From NCBI GenBank assembly GCA_945900965.1, contig CAMDKM010000005.1:1-64000 (forward strand): 64,000 bases of DNA. Reading direction: 5' to 3'. How positions within the stretch are numbered: the stretch's first letter is position 1; every line of letters begins with the position of its first letter. Shown here piece by piece: positions 53,754-62,576 of this stretch. Made by a program: the position numbers and the translations under genes. The notes under the pieces are model-generated. The model did no database searches. It was given only the letters and a program-made list of their open reading frames with translations, and had not been told where the DNA came from. The DNA is from Bordetella parapertussis (lineage in GTDB: Bacteria > Pseudomonadota > Gammaproteobacteria > Burkholderiales > JACQAP01).

Positions 53754-55901
53754 CTACGCGGCGATAAGTGGTCTTTGCCCGATTGGCCTTCCAAGCAGTT
53801 GCGTCAAATCGGACGCCGGCATCGGCCTGGCAAAATAAAAGCCCTGCGCGGACTCGCACGACCTGGCGCGCAGATAGGCGGCCTGTTCCTCGGTTTCCAC
53901 ACCTTCGGCGGTGACACTGAGACTCAGCCCGTGGGCCATCGCAATAATCGCGTTGACAATTGCCGAGTCGTCGGCGATGGCGCTCAAATCTTTGACGAAG
54001 GACCGATCGATCTTCAACTTGTCGATCGGAAACCGCTTTAGATAGGACAAACTGGAATAACCTGTACCAAAGTCGTCGATGGCGATACGTACGCCCATCT
54101 CGTGCAATCGGGCCAGGGTCCGAATGGTTTCTTCCGCTTGATTCATCAAGATACCTTCGGTCAACTCCAGTTCCAGCAAGTGCGGATCGAGTCCGGTTTC
54201 TTTTAGTACCTGCTCGACCATTTCCGCCAGATCCGACTGCCTGAATTGCCTTGCTGACAGGTTAACCGCAACGCGTGCGCCCGGCTGCCATTCTTGCCAA
54301 CTCTTGGCCTGCGTACACGCTTCGCGCAACACCCATTCCCCTATTGGCAGGATTAGGCCGGTATCCTCGGCCACTGGAATGAACTCGGCCGGTGAGACAA
54401 GACGCCCATCTCTCTGGGGCCAGCGAATCAGCGCCTCCACGCCCTCGATTCCGCCGGTGGACAATGTGATCAGAGGTTGATAGTGAAGTACAAATTCGGC
54501 GCTCTGCAATGCGCTGCGCAAATTGGTTTCGACCGACAGGCGACGACTTACGCGCTCGGTCATTTGGGTGCCGAAAAACTGGTAATTGGCGCGGCCGGAC
54601 TCCTTGGCGTGATACATCGCGGTATCGGCATTGCGCATCAGCGTCTGCACACTGGCGGCGTCGTCCGGATACAGGGCAATGCCGATGCTCGCCTCGGCCG
54701 GCAACTGGTGACCCGACACTGAAAATGGCTTGGACAAAGCGGCCTGGATTCTCTCAAGCACGCCAGTTACTTCGGACGCATCATGGACATCGGGAAGGCT
54801 TATGATGAACTCGTCCCCGCCCAGCCGTGCAGCGGTGTCGCCCTCGCGTAAGCAGGCGGAAAGGCGTGCCGAGACCGCCTGCAGCAATTGATCGCCCACT
54901 GCATGACCTAACGAGTCATTGACGTTCTTGAAACGGTCAAGATCAAGAAAAAGCACGGCCAGCTTGGTGCCGCTCCGGTGGGCGTGGACCATGGCCTGCT
55001 CGATCCGGTCGATCAGCAGGGTGCGATTGGGCAGGCCGGTCAGAGCATCGTGATTCGCCATGTGCACGACCCGCTGTTCCGCGAGGCGCCGTTCACTGAC
55101 TTCCGCCGCCAACCCAATGTTGGACTTGGCCAGTTCGGCGGTGCGCTCTTTCACCCGCCGCTCCAACGTGGCATGTGCACGGAGGAGTGCCGCCTCCGCC
55201 CGTTCGCGTTCGAGGAACTGACGTCGGATGACATGATCGGCGTGCCGCACAATGAAAAACAGCACGCCGTACAACAGGAAAAGAACGGCGGCAACGCCCG
55301 CTACTACACGGTGCTGAGTCTCCGAAATGCGCCTCAGGAAAGGCGTAACGTCGTCGTAGACTTCAAAGACGGCTATGACCAGACTCTCCGAGGTCTTTCG
55401 CATCGGGATGTAGGTGGACAGTAGATCGCGGTTTTCGATGACGCGGTCAAAAGCACTGAATTGGTTGCGATGCGTCAGCTCACTGGTCACGAGTCCGTTG
55501 CGCGCTCCTTGAAAACCGACGTTACCGCTCTTGTCGTCGCCAATCTGCTTGGCCTCCGTGGAAAATACCGTGCGGCCGCGCAAGTCGTACATCTTGACTT
55601 TGGCCACCGACAAACCCTCCACATGATCCGACATCTCGGTTGAAAGAGGCTGGCGTCGCGGATGCTGCTTCAGTTGCTCCGTGGACATTGTTTCGGCCTC
55701 TGCCAGATATGAGGCAAGGCGAGGCCATAGCGAATTCGCCAGCACCGCGGTCAACGCATTGTTGTTCGATTCGCCCATCGCAACCAGCGAGCGCACGGCG
55801 GTTTCTCGATGGAAAAAGCCCAGCGCCACCGCCGCGGCGACGATAGAGACGAAACTTGTGATGGAAAAGTAATGCAGCAGCCTGAAGGTGGGGTTTTTCA
55901 T
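53754..55901 (-). CDS. GGDEF-EAL cyclic-di-GMP signalling protein
   Basis: 715 residues. An N-terminal span (YFSITSFVSIVAAAVALGFF), a periplasmic sensor region (about 30-175), a second span (VVAGVAAVLFLLYGVLFFIV), a short coiled coil, then a GGDEF domain with intact RLGGDEFIIS and an EAL domain with EALIRWPQRDG, DDFGTGYSSLSYLKRFP and ExxA-type motifs. Both catalytic motifs look intact, so it could make or degrade cyclic-di-GMP. The periplasmic ligand is unknown. It stands alone as a transcription unit. Confidence 0.93.
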   Translation of the reverse strand: MKNPTFRLLHYFSITSFVSIVAAAVALGFFHRETAVRSLVAMGESNNNALTAVLANSLWPRLASYLAEAETMSTEQLKQHPRRQPLSTEMSDHVEGLSVAKVKMYDLRGRTVFSTEAKQIGDDKSGNVGFQGARNGLVTSELTHRNQFSAFDRVIENRDLLSTYIPMRKTSESLVIAVFEVYDDVTPFLRRISETQHRVVAGVAAVLFLLYGVLFFIVRHADHVIRRQFLERERAEAALLRAHATLERRVKERTAELAKSNIGLAAEVSERRLAEQRVVHMANHDALTGLPNRTLLIDRIEQAMVHAHRSGTKLAVLFLDLDRFKNVNDSLGHAVGDQLLQAVSARLSACLREGDTAARLGGDEFIISLPDVHDASEVTGVLERIQAALSKPFSVSGHQLPAEASIGIALYPDDAASVQTLMRNADTAMYHAKESGRANYQFFGTQMTERVSRRLSVETNLRSALQSAEFVLHYQPLITLSTGGIEGVEALIRWPQRDGRLVSPAEFIPVAEDTGLILPIGEWVLREACTQAKSWQEWQPGARVAVNLSARQFRQSDLAEMVEQVLKETGLDPHLLELELTEGILMNQAEETIRTLARLHEMGVRIAIDDFGTGYSSLSYLKRFPIDKLKIDRSFVKDLSAIADDSAIVNAIIAMAHGLSLSVTAEGVETEEQAAYLRARSCESAQGFYFARPMPASDLTQLLGRPIGQRPLIAA

Positions 55902-56058
55902 GGCGTCGGCTTATGGGGGCCTGGGGGTTCGGGACGGCGTCCGACATGCTGCACATTGCGTGCCTGACTAATTGCACTTTTTCTATGAAATCCATCGAAA
56001 AAGTGCCATCCCGATATTACGGCGCAATTCCACCACGCACCCGAAGTTCAGCGCCCGG

Positions 56059-57165
56059 TCAGCAAAGCTCCACGTACGCTCGAAACTGCCGCTTAACGTC
56101 TTCCGCAAGTCCCGGATGCGTCACATGACCTGCATGGATTTGCAGACCTCCGGCAAGACCCGTGTCGTGCAACGCTTTGTCCAGACCGAGGTCCGCCAGG
56201 TTCAACACGTATGAATATGTAGACTGCGTCAACGCCAGCGTCGCAGTACGTGCCACGGCTGATGGCATATTCGGGACGCAATAATGTACGACACCTTCTT
56301 CGATAAACACGGGGTGAGAATGCGAAGTAGGCCTTGAAGTTTCGGCGATGCCGCCCTGGTCGATCGCAATATCCACAAACGCAGAGCCTTTTCGCATGCG
56401 CGAGAACAACTTGCGGGAGAGCAGTTTCGGCGCAAGTTTGCCCGGAATAAGCAGGGCGCCGATGACAAGGTCGGCATCGACTACGTAATCCGCGACCGCG
56501 AGCGGTTCGGAATATGCGGTCTTGATGCGACCACCGTGCGCCTGATCGAGTTGGTCGAGCCGCGTGAGATTGATATCGAATACCGTGACCTCGGCACCGA
56601 TTCCGGCCGCCATGCGCGCGGCGTGGCTCCCCGACTCTCCCGCGCCGATGATCACAACTTTCGCGGGCGGCACGCCGGCCACCCCGCCCAGCAAAACGCC
56701 TGACCCGCCGTTGGCCATCTGCAAAGCCCAGGCGCCGAACTGGATCGACAGGCGCCCGGCGATGCGCGACATCGGCGCCAGGAGCGGCAGCCGACCCGCG
56801 ACGTCGGTCACGGTTTCGTAGGCGATGGCACTGGCTCCAGAGGCGAGGAGAGCATCGAGCAATTCCGGTTCTGGAGCCAGATGCAGGTAGGCAAAAAGGA
56901 TCTGGCCGCGGCGCGGTAATTTGAATTCCGATGGTTGCAATTCTTTCACCTTGACAACCATCTCCGCCGCAAATACATCAGCGGCGGATTCTACGATCCG
57001 CCCGCCCGCGGCCTCATAGTCAGCGTCCGGGAATCCGACACGGGCACCGGCACCGGTCTCGATGTACACCTGGTGGCCGCGTTCAACGAGCGCGTGCACG
57101 CCGGAGGGCGTAAGCCCTACGCGGTACTCGTGATCCTTGATTTCCTTTGGCACACCTATCAGCAT
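56059..57165 (-). CDS. ald: Alanine dehydrogenase Ald
   Basis: 368 residues. NAD-dependent L-alanine/pyruvate interconversion. The family opening is MLIGVPKEIKDHEYRVGLTP. The NAD-binding Rossmann motif is KVVIIGAGESGSHAARMAAGIGAEVTVFD. The active-site loop and the HPVFIEEGVVHYCVPNMPSAVARTAT segment are conserved. ATG 57165 is the family start; the frame extends upstream without similarity. It lies downstream of the msrQ remnant. Confidence 0.94.
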   Translation of the reverse strand: MLIGVPKEIKDHEYRVGLTPSGVHALVERGHQVYIETGAGARVGFPDADYEAAGGRIVESAADVFAAEMVVKVKELQPSEFKLPRRGQILFAYLHLAPEPELLDALLASGASAIAYETVTDVAGRLPLLAPMSRIAGRLSIQFGAWALQMANGGSGVLLGGVAGVPPAKVVIIGAGESGSHAARMAAGIGAEVTVFDINLTRLDQLDQAHGGRIKTAYSEPLAVADYVVDADLVIGALLIPGKLAPKLLSRKLFSRMRKGSAFVDIAIDQGGIAETSRPTSHSHPVFIEEGVVHYCVPNMPSAVARTATLALTQSTYSYVLNLADLGLDKALHDTGLAGGLQIHAGHVTHPGLAEDVKRQFRAYVELC

Positions 57166-57236
57166 GTTGAAAACCCCGTCTGGCCAATTCTCGAAACGTC
57201 CGATTGTGTTCCAAGCGTGCGCACCGACCCTCGCCT

Positions 57237-57470
57237 TCACTGCGTGCTAACACGCCGCGCGGCGAAGGCACGTCTGAGAAAGAATAACCGCGCGCCAAGC
57301 GCCGTCGCAAGTAATACCGCGAAAAGAAGAGGCTCGCTAATGTCCTTTTTGACCAGCCACCAGAAATGCAGCACGCCTAATACCGCAATGACATACACCA
57401 GCCGGTGCAAAAGCTGCCAGCGTTTTGCGCCGAGCCTGCGAGCGGGAACTCGCGCCGATTGCGGTACAGA
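57237..57470 (-). pseudogene. msrQ: msrQ remnant, C-terminal part only
   Basis: About 71 codons encode a fragment (RRLGAKRWQLLHRLVYVIAV, then LGVLHFWWLVKKDISEPLLF) matching the C-terminal two spans of MsrQ, the haem-binding membrane partner of the methionine sulfoxide reductase MsrP. The N-terminal two thirds are missing. The break coincides with repeat O, whose terminal bases are also lost at the junction. No msrP gene lies in the window. The fragment has no plausible start of its own. Confidence 0.8.
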
Positions 57471-57473
57471 GGC

Positions 57474-57611
57474 ACCGAGAATACAGAGAAAAAACAAATT
57501 GTTGCGTCTATCCCAGCTCTCACCAAAAAGGTGAACACTGCTGGCACGACAACTGATTGATACATTGTTCTTCTCGGTGTCTCTGTGCCTCTGTGGTGCA
57601 GTTTTTAGGTT
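57474..57611. repeat. Inverted repeat, CACAGAG arm type, at the msrQ break (copy O)
   Basis: Read on the minus strand, it is very close to copy A along arms and interior (AACTGCACCACAGAGGCACA, then TCAATCAGTTG, then TTCACCTTTTTGGTGAGA). The arm next to msrQ ends early: GCCTCTGTACCGC replaces CTCTGTGGTTCAAC. It lies between mgtE and the msrQ remnant. Confidence 0.87.
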
Positions 57612-57619
57612 TATTAATG

Positions 57620-59062
57620 CTAAATCAGAAAAACCGTGGCCAGCCCCAGAAATATGAAAAAACCCATGCTGTCGGTGGAGAAGGTGAGTAACACGCTGGA
57701 GCCCATGGCCGGATCGCGGCCCATCTTGTGCATGGTGAGTGGCACCAGCATGCCAACCGCCGCAGCCACCAGGAGATTCAGGAGCATGGCGCCGGTCATA
57801 ACCAATCCCAGCGGGACGCTGCGGTAGAGCAACCAGGCAAATATCCCTGCAACACCGCCCCATACCAGCCCGTTCAGCAAACTGATTGCGAGTTCCTTTA
57901 ACACCATGCGCCGCGCATTGCCGGACGTGGCCTGCCCCAAGGCAAGGGAGCGAATGATAAGTGTTGTGGTCTGATTGGCGGAATTGCCGGCGATACCCGC
58001 CACGATTGGCATCAGCGTCGCCAAGGCAACCAGCCGCTCGATGGTGCCCTCGAACAATCCGATGACCCGCGATGCAAAGAAAGCGGTGCCAAGATTCACT
58101 GCCAGCCAGAGCCAGCGGTTCTGGGCGCTTTTCCACACTGAGGCGAAAATATCCTCTTCCTCGCGCAACCCGGCCTTGCCGAGCAATTCGCCTTCGGTTT
58201 GATCGCGAATATAGTCCAGTGCCGCGGCCACGGTTACCCGCCCCACGATTCTGTTTCCCTTATCCACCACTGGTGCCGAAACCAGATCGTAGCGCTGGAA
58301 AGCCTGCGCTGCCTGGCCGGCATTTTCATCGGGGGACAACGCGGTAAATTCGGTACTCATGATGGTGCGCACCGCAACCTCAGGGTCCGTGACAATGAGC
58401 CGATTGATCGGCAATACGCCGGTCAATACGCCTTCTGCGTTCACTACGAAAACCTGATCGGTATGGTCGGGAAGTTCGTCCAGGCGCCGCAGGTAGCGCA
58501 GTACAAACTCCAGCGTTACGTCTTCGCCCACCGTCACCATGTCAAAATCCATCAGCGCGCCGACCGAGTCCTCGGGGTAGGACATGGCCGCGCGCAATTG
58601 CTCGCGCTCCTCGGAGGGCAGGGAACGAAATACGTCCTGCACGACCTCTTGCGGCAAATCCGGTGCCAGATCGGCGATTTCATCGGTATCGAGCTGCTCG
58701 GTGGCCGCCACCAGCTCGCGGACATTCATGCTCTCGATCAGGGTCTCGCGCACGGCATCCGAGACTTCCAGCAGGATTTCCCCGTCGCGATCCACCTTGA
58801 CCAGATCCCAGACCACCAGGCGGTCGTCGAGCGGCAGCGCTTCCAGCATTCGCGCCACATCGGCCGGATGCAGGCGGTCCATCCGCTTCTGAAGTTCGAC
58901 GAGATTCTGCTTGTGGACCAGCGATTCCACGAGTTCATGCCGCGGCATGTCCTGATTGCGGACCATGCTTTCGACGATCCGGTGCTTGTTCAGCAACGCC
59001 CTGATTTGCTCAAGGGCTTCCGGCAGGCTTTCCGAGTGTTTCTTTTCGCTGGCTTGCGACAC
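57620..59062 (-). CDS. mgtE: Magnesium transporter MgtE
   Basis: 480 residues. It has an N-terminal MgtE N domain (about 30-145), two CBS domains (about 145-265) that sense Mg2+ in the family, and five membrane spans in the C-terminal third: PIVAGIAGNSANQTTTLIIRSLALG holds the conserved pore motif, and PLTMHKMGRDPAMGSSVLLTFSTDSMGFFIFLGLA is the last region. Homodimeric Mg2+ channel. Repeat O lies 8 bp downstream of the stop codon. Confidence 0.95.
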   Translation of the reverse strand: MSQASEKKHSESLPEALEQIRALLNKHRIVESMVRNQDMPRHELVESLVHKQNLVELQKRMDRLHPADVARMLEALPLDDRLVVWDLVKVDRDGEILLEVSDAVRETLIESMNVRELVAATEQLDTDEIADLAPDLPQEVVQDVFRSLPSEEREQLRAAMSYPEDSVGALMDFDMVTVGEDVTLEFVLRYLRRLDELPDHTDQVFVVNAEGVLTGVLPINRLIVTDPEVAVRTIMSTEFTALSPDENAGQAAQAFQRYDLVSAPVVDKGNRIVGRVTVAAALDYIRDQTEGELLGKAGLREEEDIFASVWKSAQNRWLWLAVNLGTAFFASRVIGLFEGTIERLVALATLMPIVAGIAGNSANQTTTLIIRSLALGQATSGNARRMVLKELAISLLNGLVWGGVAGIFAWLLYRSVPLGLVMTGAMLLNLLVAAAVGMLVPLTMHKMGRDPAMGSSVLLTFSTDSMGFFIFLGLATVFLI

Positions 59063-59212
59063 GGGAAATTTTCCCGATCCGATGGACAGGGACAGAATTG
59101 TAGGGGGTGGAGTCCGGATGACAAAGGGAAGAAAAGAAATTTCCCGGGCCTGGCAAAGGTCCGTCGCCGCGCGGCGACTTGCCGCCGCGCGCTGACCTCT
59201 CGATTTCGTCTG

Positions 59213-59671
59213 TTATGGTTTAGGCGGCACTCGCGTAGCCTGCCAGGAAATGAATTCCAGACCTTTGGCGCGTTTAGCCCAGATGCTGTGAAAGCGCAGT
59301 TCCACCGCAAGGTCCTGACCTTTGACTGTCACGTCGAAGTTGGCTTTGCCGCTAATCAAGGCGAGGCAGTCGTAGGTACGTACCGTGACGTCGCTGCGAC
59401 GCATGACCCGATACTTGACCGCGCCCGAATGCATGGAATCGATGTAACTTGCTTTATTGTCGATCAGAGTCGAGGAGTGAACATAGACCAGATCCTCGCC
59501 GTACAGCTTTTGCATCGCCACGAAATCGTCGCCCGTTTGGGCCGCGTAACGCAGATCTTCAGCTGCCAGGGCCTCGGCCTCGGTCACCGGTGCGCCGCAT
59601 TCGCCCGCCACGGCAGCCTGCCCTCCGATCAACCCGAGCAGCAGGCAGCCGGCATTTATTAATTTATGCAT
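59213..59671 (-). CDS. Exported SnoaL/DUF4440-like protein
   Basis: 152 residues. Signal peptide HKLINAGCLLLGLIGGQAAVAG, then an NTF2-like fold: EAEALAAEDLRYAAQTGDDFVAMQKLYGEDLVYVHSSTLIDNKASYIDSM is the typical DUF4440 opening; GKANFDVTVKGQDLAVELRFHSIWAKRAKGLEFISWQATRV ends the domain. GGAGGAACG precedes the ATG, fixing the start at 59671. Function unknown; catalytic or binding roles vary in this superfamily. Confidence 0.83.
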   Translation of the reverse strand: MHKLINAGCLLLGLIGGQAAVAGECGAPVTEAEALAAEDLRYAAQTGDDFVAMQKLYGEDLVYVHSSTLIDNKASYIDSMHSGAVKYRVMRRSDVTVRTYDCLALISGKANFDVTVKGQDLAVELRFHSIWAKRAKGLEFISWQATRVPPKP

Positions 59672-59726
59672 CGTTCCTCCCATTTTGTGAATGTCCGGCA
59701 AGCGCATGCCGGACGCTGGATCGCCG

Positions 59727-60032
59727 CTATTTTTTCTGCGCGTACCGGGATTCTCGCACCACGCTGCAAACCTGGATACGAAATTCCGAGTAGAACTCGC
59801 TGCGCCCTCTGTGCTGGGCGTCGAGATGTTCGGGATGTATCGCCCAAGCCCGCTGCGCCGCTTCCGACTCGAACTCGACAAGGGTGACTCGCTCGCCGTC
59901 ATCGGCAGTGAACGTCTTGTGCGACACGTAGCCTGGCATGGTCCGCGCCAGTTCGTTCATGCGCGCCGCCCAGGGTTGATACGCCTGCAGGGCCTCGGAG
60001 CGCAGCCGCGATCGGAATACGGTCAGGACCAT
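59727..60032 (-). CDS. Antibiotic biosynthesis monooxygenase-like (ABM) protein
   Basis: 101 residues with the ferredoxin-like ABM pattern: VLTVFRSRLRSEALQAYQPWAARMNELARTMPGYVSHKTFTADDGERVTLVEFESEAAQRAWAIHPEHLDAQHRGRSEFYSEFRI. Members range from quinol monooxygenases to uncharacterised proteins, so the reaction is unknown. It lies upstream of the SnoaL-like gene on the same strand and downstream of a secreted protein gene. Confidence 0.85.
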   Translation of the reverse strand: MVLTVFRSRLRSEALQAYQPWAARMNELARTMPGYVSHKTFTADDGERVTLVEFESEAAQRAWAIHPEHLDAQHRGRSEFYSEFRIQVCSVVRESRYAQKK

Positions 60033-60048
60033 GGCGAATCTCCGCCGA

Positions 60049-60819
60049 TTATTGCGGCGTCAGCACGGTCAATGGTTTGGCCTCGCAGCGCACTTGTTTG
60101 TTTTCCATTCGGGCCGGAAACACGCTCAACTTGCCGCCTTTCCAGGAAAATCCGTAGTGCTTTTTTTCTCCCGATTTGCCGTCCTCGGCCTGAAAATATT
60201 CGCAGGATGCTCCTGGATGATTGAGCGATATTTCAAAGTTCATAGTCTGCTCCGGCCAAATGGCTTCTCCGGTATTCGCAAAGGTCCAGGTACGTCCATT
60301 GTCGTCCAGATATTTCCCGGCCAGCACCACCCGGTTCACGTGCGGGCTGATCTCGCCCTCGATGGGAATGTAATCGACAGCCTTGCCTTTCATGAAGCGC
60401 GGCTCGGAAAATTTCAGTCTGTCGAATTTGCCCTGCGGATTCTTGACACCCTCGAATGGCAAATACTTGACCTCGGTACTGGATATCGGACCGTCATCCT
60501 CGGCCAGAATCAGGCGATAGGCGTTCGGCTTGTCATCGGACTCCAGGCTGATCACCACCTGCAAGGTGGCCTTGTCGAAATTTGTGGTCACGATCGGGTA
60601 GCGCTGCCCCTCGCGCTTGATGGCAATCACCACCGGGGGAGCCTTTTTGGCCGCGGCATGCGGACTTTTCGTGGCGTTGAGTTCCTTCAGGTAGGCGTCG
60701 TTGATCCAGATACCGGCGATATCCTTGACGTAAACCCGATCCTTGCGCACCGGTGTCTGCGCCAGTACCTGGCCGACAATCAGTATCAGCAGAGCGATCA
60801 TTCCAATTCGGTGTTTCAT
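60049..60819 (-). CDS. Exported hypothetical protein
   Basis: 256 residues. Signal peptide MKHRIGMIALLILIVGQVLA. The mature region is beta-rich, with VYVKDIAGIWINDAYLKEL near its start and a C-terminal segment GASCEYFQAEDGKSGEKKHYGF containing one of only two cysteines, the other in QVRCEAKPL near the end. I recognise no domain. It lies between the amidase and the ABM gene in a minus-strand run; a shared function is not shown. Confidence 0.75.
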   Translation of the reverse strand: MKHRIGMIALLILIVGQVLAQTPVRKDRVYVKDIAGIWINDAYLKELNATKSPHAAAKKAPPVVIAIKREGQRYPIVTTNFDKATLQVVISLESDDKPNAYRLILAEDDGPISSTEVKYLPFEGVKNPQGKFDRLKFSEPRFMKGKAVDYIPIEGEISPHVNRVVLAGKYLDDNGRTWTFANTGEAIWPEQTMNFEISLNHPGASCEYFQAEDGKSGEKKHYGFSWKGGKLSVFPARMENKQVRCEAKPLTVLTPQ

Positions 60820-60846
60820 GCGTCGATGTCCTGTTTATTTGTTAAG

Positions 60847-62268
60847 TTAGTGAGATGCGGCCGACGGCCGCGTTTTCCAGAATCCCGTGGCCTGTTCAAA
60901 GGCATGGGCAAGTTGTAGCACACCAAAATCGTCCTGATACCGGCCGATGATCTGCAGACCGACCGGCAGTCCACCCCGGCTGAAGCCGCAGGGCACGGAA
61001 ATCGCGGGCGCGCCGGTGACGGTAATGTAATAGCAGGAGCGCATCCAGTCGATATAAGTTTCCAGTTCGACTCCGTTGATGCGTGTCACGTAAGGCAGCT
61101 CGACATCAAAGGGCAGCACTTGCGCAACCGGCGCCACCAGGAAATCATATTTTTCCATGAATGCGCGCATGCGCTGGAACAATTGCGTGCGCTTGGCTTC
61201 CGCCGCGCCCACTTGCGCGCCGGTCAGGCGCCCGCCTTCCTCGATATTCCAGATCACGGTTTCTTTCATCTGATCGCGTTGGGTTTTGAGCAACTGACCG
61301 TAGGCCAGTTCAAAATTCCAGGCGCGCAGCACGCGAAAAATTTCGTCCGCGTCGCGCAAATCCGGCGTCGCCTCCTCCACCGTGCACCCCATGGCGTTGA
61401 ACGTCTCGCGCTGCCCGGCGATGACACGCACAACTTCCGGCTCCACAGGCAGCCCGCCCAGATCGGCGCTCCATCCTATGCGCACGCCCTTGAAACTTCG
61501 CCCGAGTGGCCGCGCGAACAGCGATCCCGGCTCTTGCAGAGAAATCGGCGCCCGCGCATCCGGCCCGGCGATGGCGGACAACATCAGCGCCGCGTCGCCT
61601 ACCGTACGCGCCATTGGCCCCAGCACCGGCAGCGAGAACCAGGCCGACAAGCTCGGCCATATTGGCACGCGCCCGGCCGATGGGCGAAACCCCACCACGT
61701 TGCAAAAGCTTGCCGGGTTGCGCAGGCTCCCGCCCAGATCGGAGCCATCGGCGATGGGCAACATGCCGCAGGCGAGCGCCACTGCCGCGCCTCCGCTGCT
61801 GCCGCCGCTGGTCTTGGATGGATCGTAGGGATTGCGCGTGGCGCCGAACACGGGATTAAAAGTCTGCGAGCCAGCGGCGAATTCCGGGGTATTGGTTTTG
61901 CCGATCGTGATGGCCCCGGCCTGCCTCAAGCGCTCGACAATGAGGGCATCCGTATCGGGCACGAAATCCCGGAAAACCGGCGAGCCAAAGGTGGTGCGGA
62001 TACCTTTGGTGACCACCATATCTTTGTGTGCCACCGGCAGTCCGGCCAGCACCCCAGGGTCTGCGCCCCGAGCCAGCCGCGCATCTATCTCGGCGGCCGC
62101 AGCACGGGCTTGCTCCGGAACAAGCGTAACGATCGCGTTAACCGACGGATTCACCCGCTCGATCTGCGCCAGGTGCGCATCCATGACCTCAACGGCCGAG
62201 ATGTCGCGCGCCTTGATCCGGCGCACCAGTTCGTACGCGGGGGTGAAACAAAGGTCGTGATTTTGCAT
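60847..62268 (-). CDS. Amidase signature family hydrolase
   Basis: 473 residues. The Ser-cisSer-Lys triad regions are visible: the Lys in GLPVAHKDMV, the cis-Ser in SGGSSGGAAVALACG and the nucleophile Ser in SDLGGSLRNPASFCNVVG. Substrate cannot be assigned; GatA-type and 6-aminohexanoate- or indoleacetamide-type enzymes share this fold, and no gatB or gatC is adjacent. ATG 62268 (MQNHDLCF) is preferred over ATG 62295, with modest confidence. Confidence 0.9.
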   Translation of the reverse strand: MQNHDLCFTPAYELVRRIKARDISAVEVMDAHLAQIERVNPSVNAIVTLVPEQARAAAAEIDARLARGADPGVLAGLPVAHKDMVVTKGIRTTFGSPVFRDFVPDTDALIVERLRQAGAITIGKTNTPEFAAGSQTFNPVFGATRNPYDPSKTSGGSSGGAAVALACGMLPIADGSDLGGSLRNPASFCNVVGFRPSAGRVPIWPSLSAWFSLPVLGPMARTVGDAALMLSAIAGPDARAPISLQEPGSLFARPLGRSFKGVRIGWSADLGGLPVEPEVVRVIAGQRETFNAMGCTVEEATPDLRDADEIFRVLRAWNFELAYGQLLKTQRDQMKETVIWNIEEGGRLTGAQVGAAEAKRTQLFQRMRAFMEKYDFLVAPVAQVLPFDVELPYVTRINGVELETYIDWMRSCYYITVTGAPAISVPCGFSRGGLPVGLQIIGRYQDDFGVLQLAHAFEQATGFWKTRPSAASH

Positions 62269-62370
62269 GGCCACCAACTTGCGAAAGGCACCCATGGTAG
62301 CCGAATCGCGCGTCTGCGATCCGTGTTATCCGGCGTTATTGCGAACGCATCAAGGCGTCCCGCGACGTAA

Positions 62371-62472
62371 GAGGAGGTCGCCTATGCCTGTCTGTACCTC
62401 GCGTCGGATGAGGCGTCCTACTGCACCGGCACGATCGTCGCTGTCGATGGTGGCTCAACCGCGAGGGCATGA
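62371..62472 (+). pseudogene. Remnant of a short-chain dehydrogenase (SDR), C-terminal end
   Basis: 33 codons in one frame, EEVAYACLYLASDEASYCTG followed by TIVAVDGGSTARA and a stop, match the end of classical SDR proteins (xxAxLYLASDxSxYxTGxxxxVDGG). A stop codon immediately precedes it in frame, so the rest of the gene is gone. It occupies part of the 308-bp gap between the amidase and the J-domain gene; nothing else was recognised there. Confidence 0.75.
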
Positions 62473-62576
62473 CGTAATCAAGAGGTAGTCCACCGGCTCC
62501 CCGCAAAGGAGCCCTTAAGCTCGTCCGTCGCACGCCGATACCTAGCTGAGCTCACACACGGGACGGAGACTAGGCT

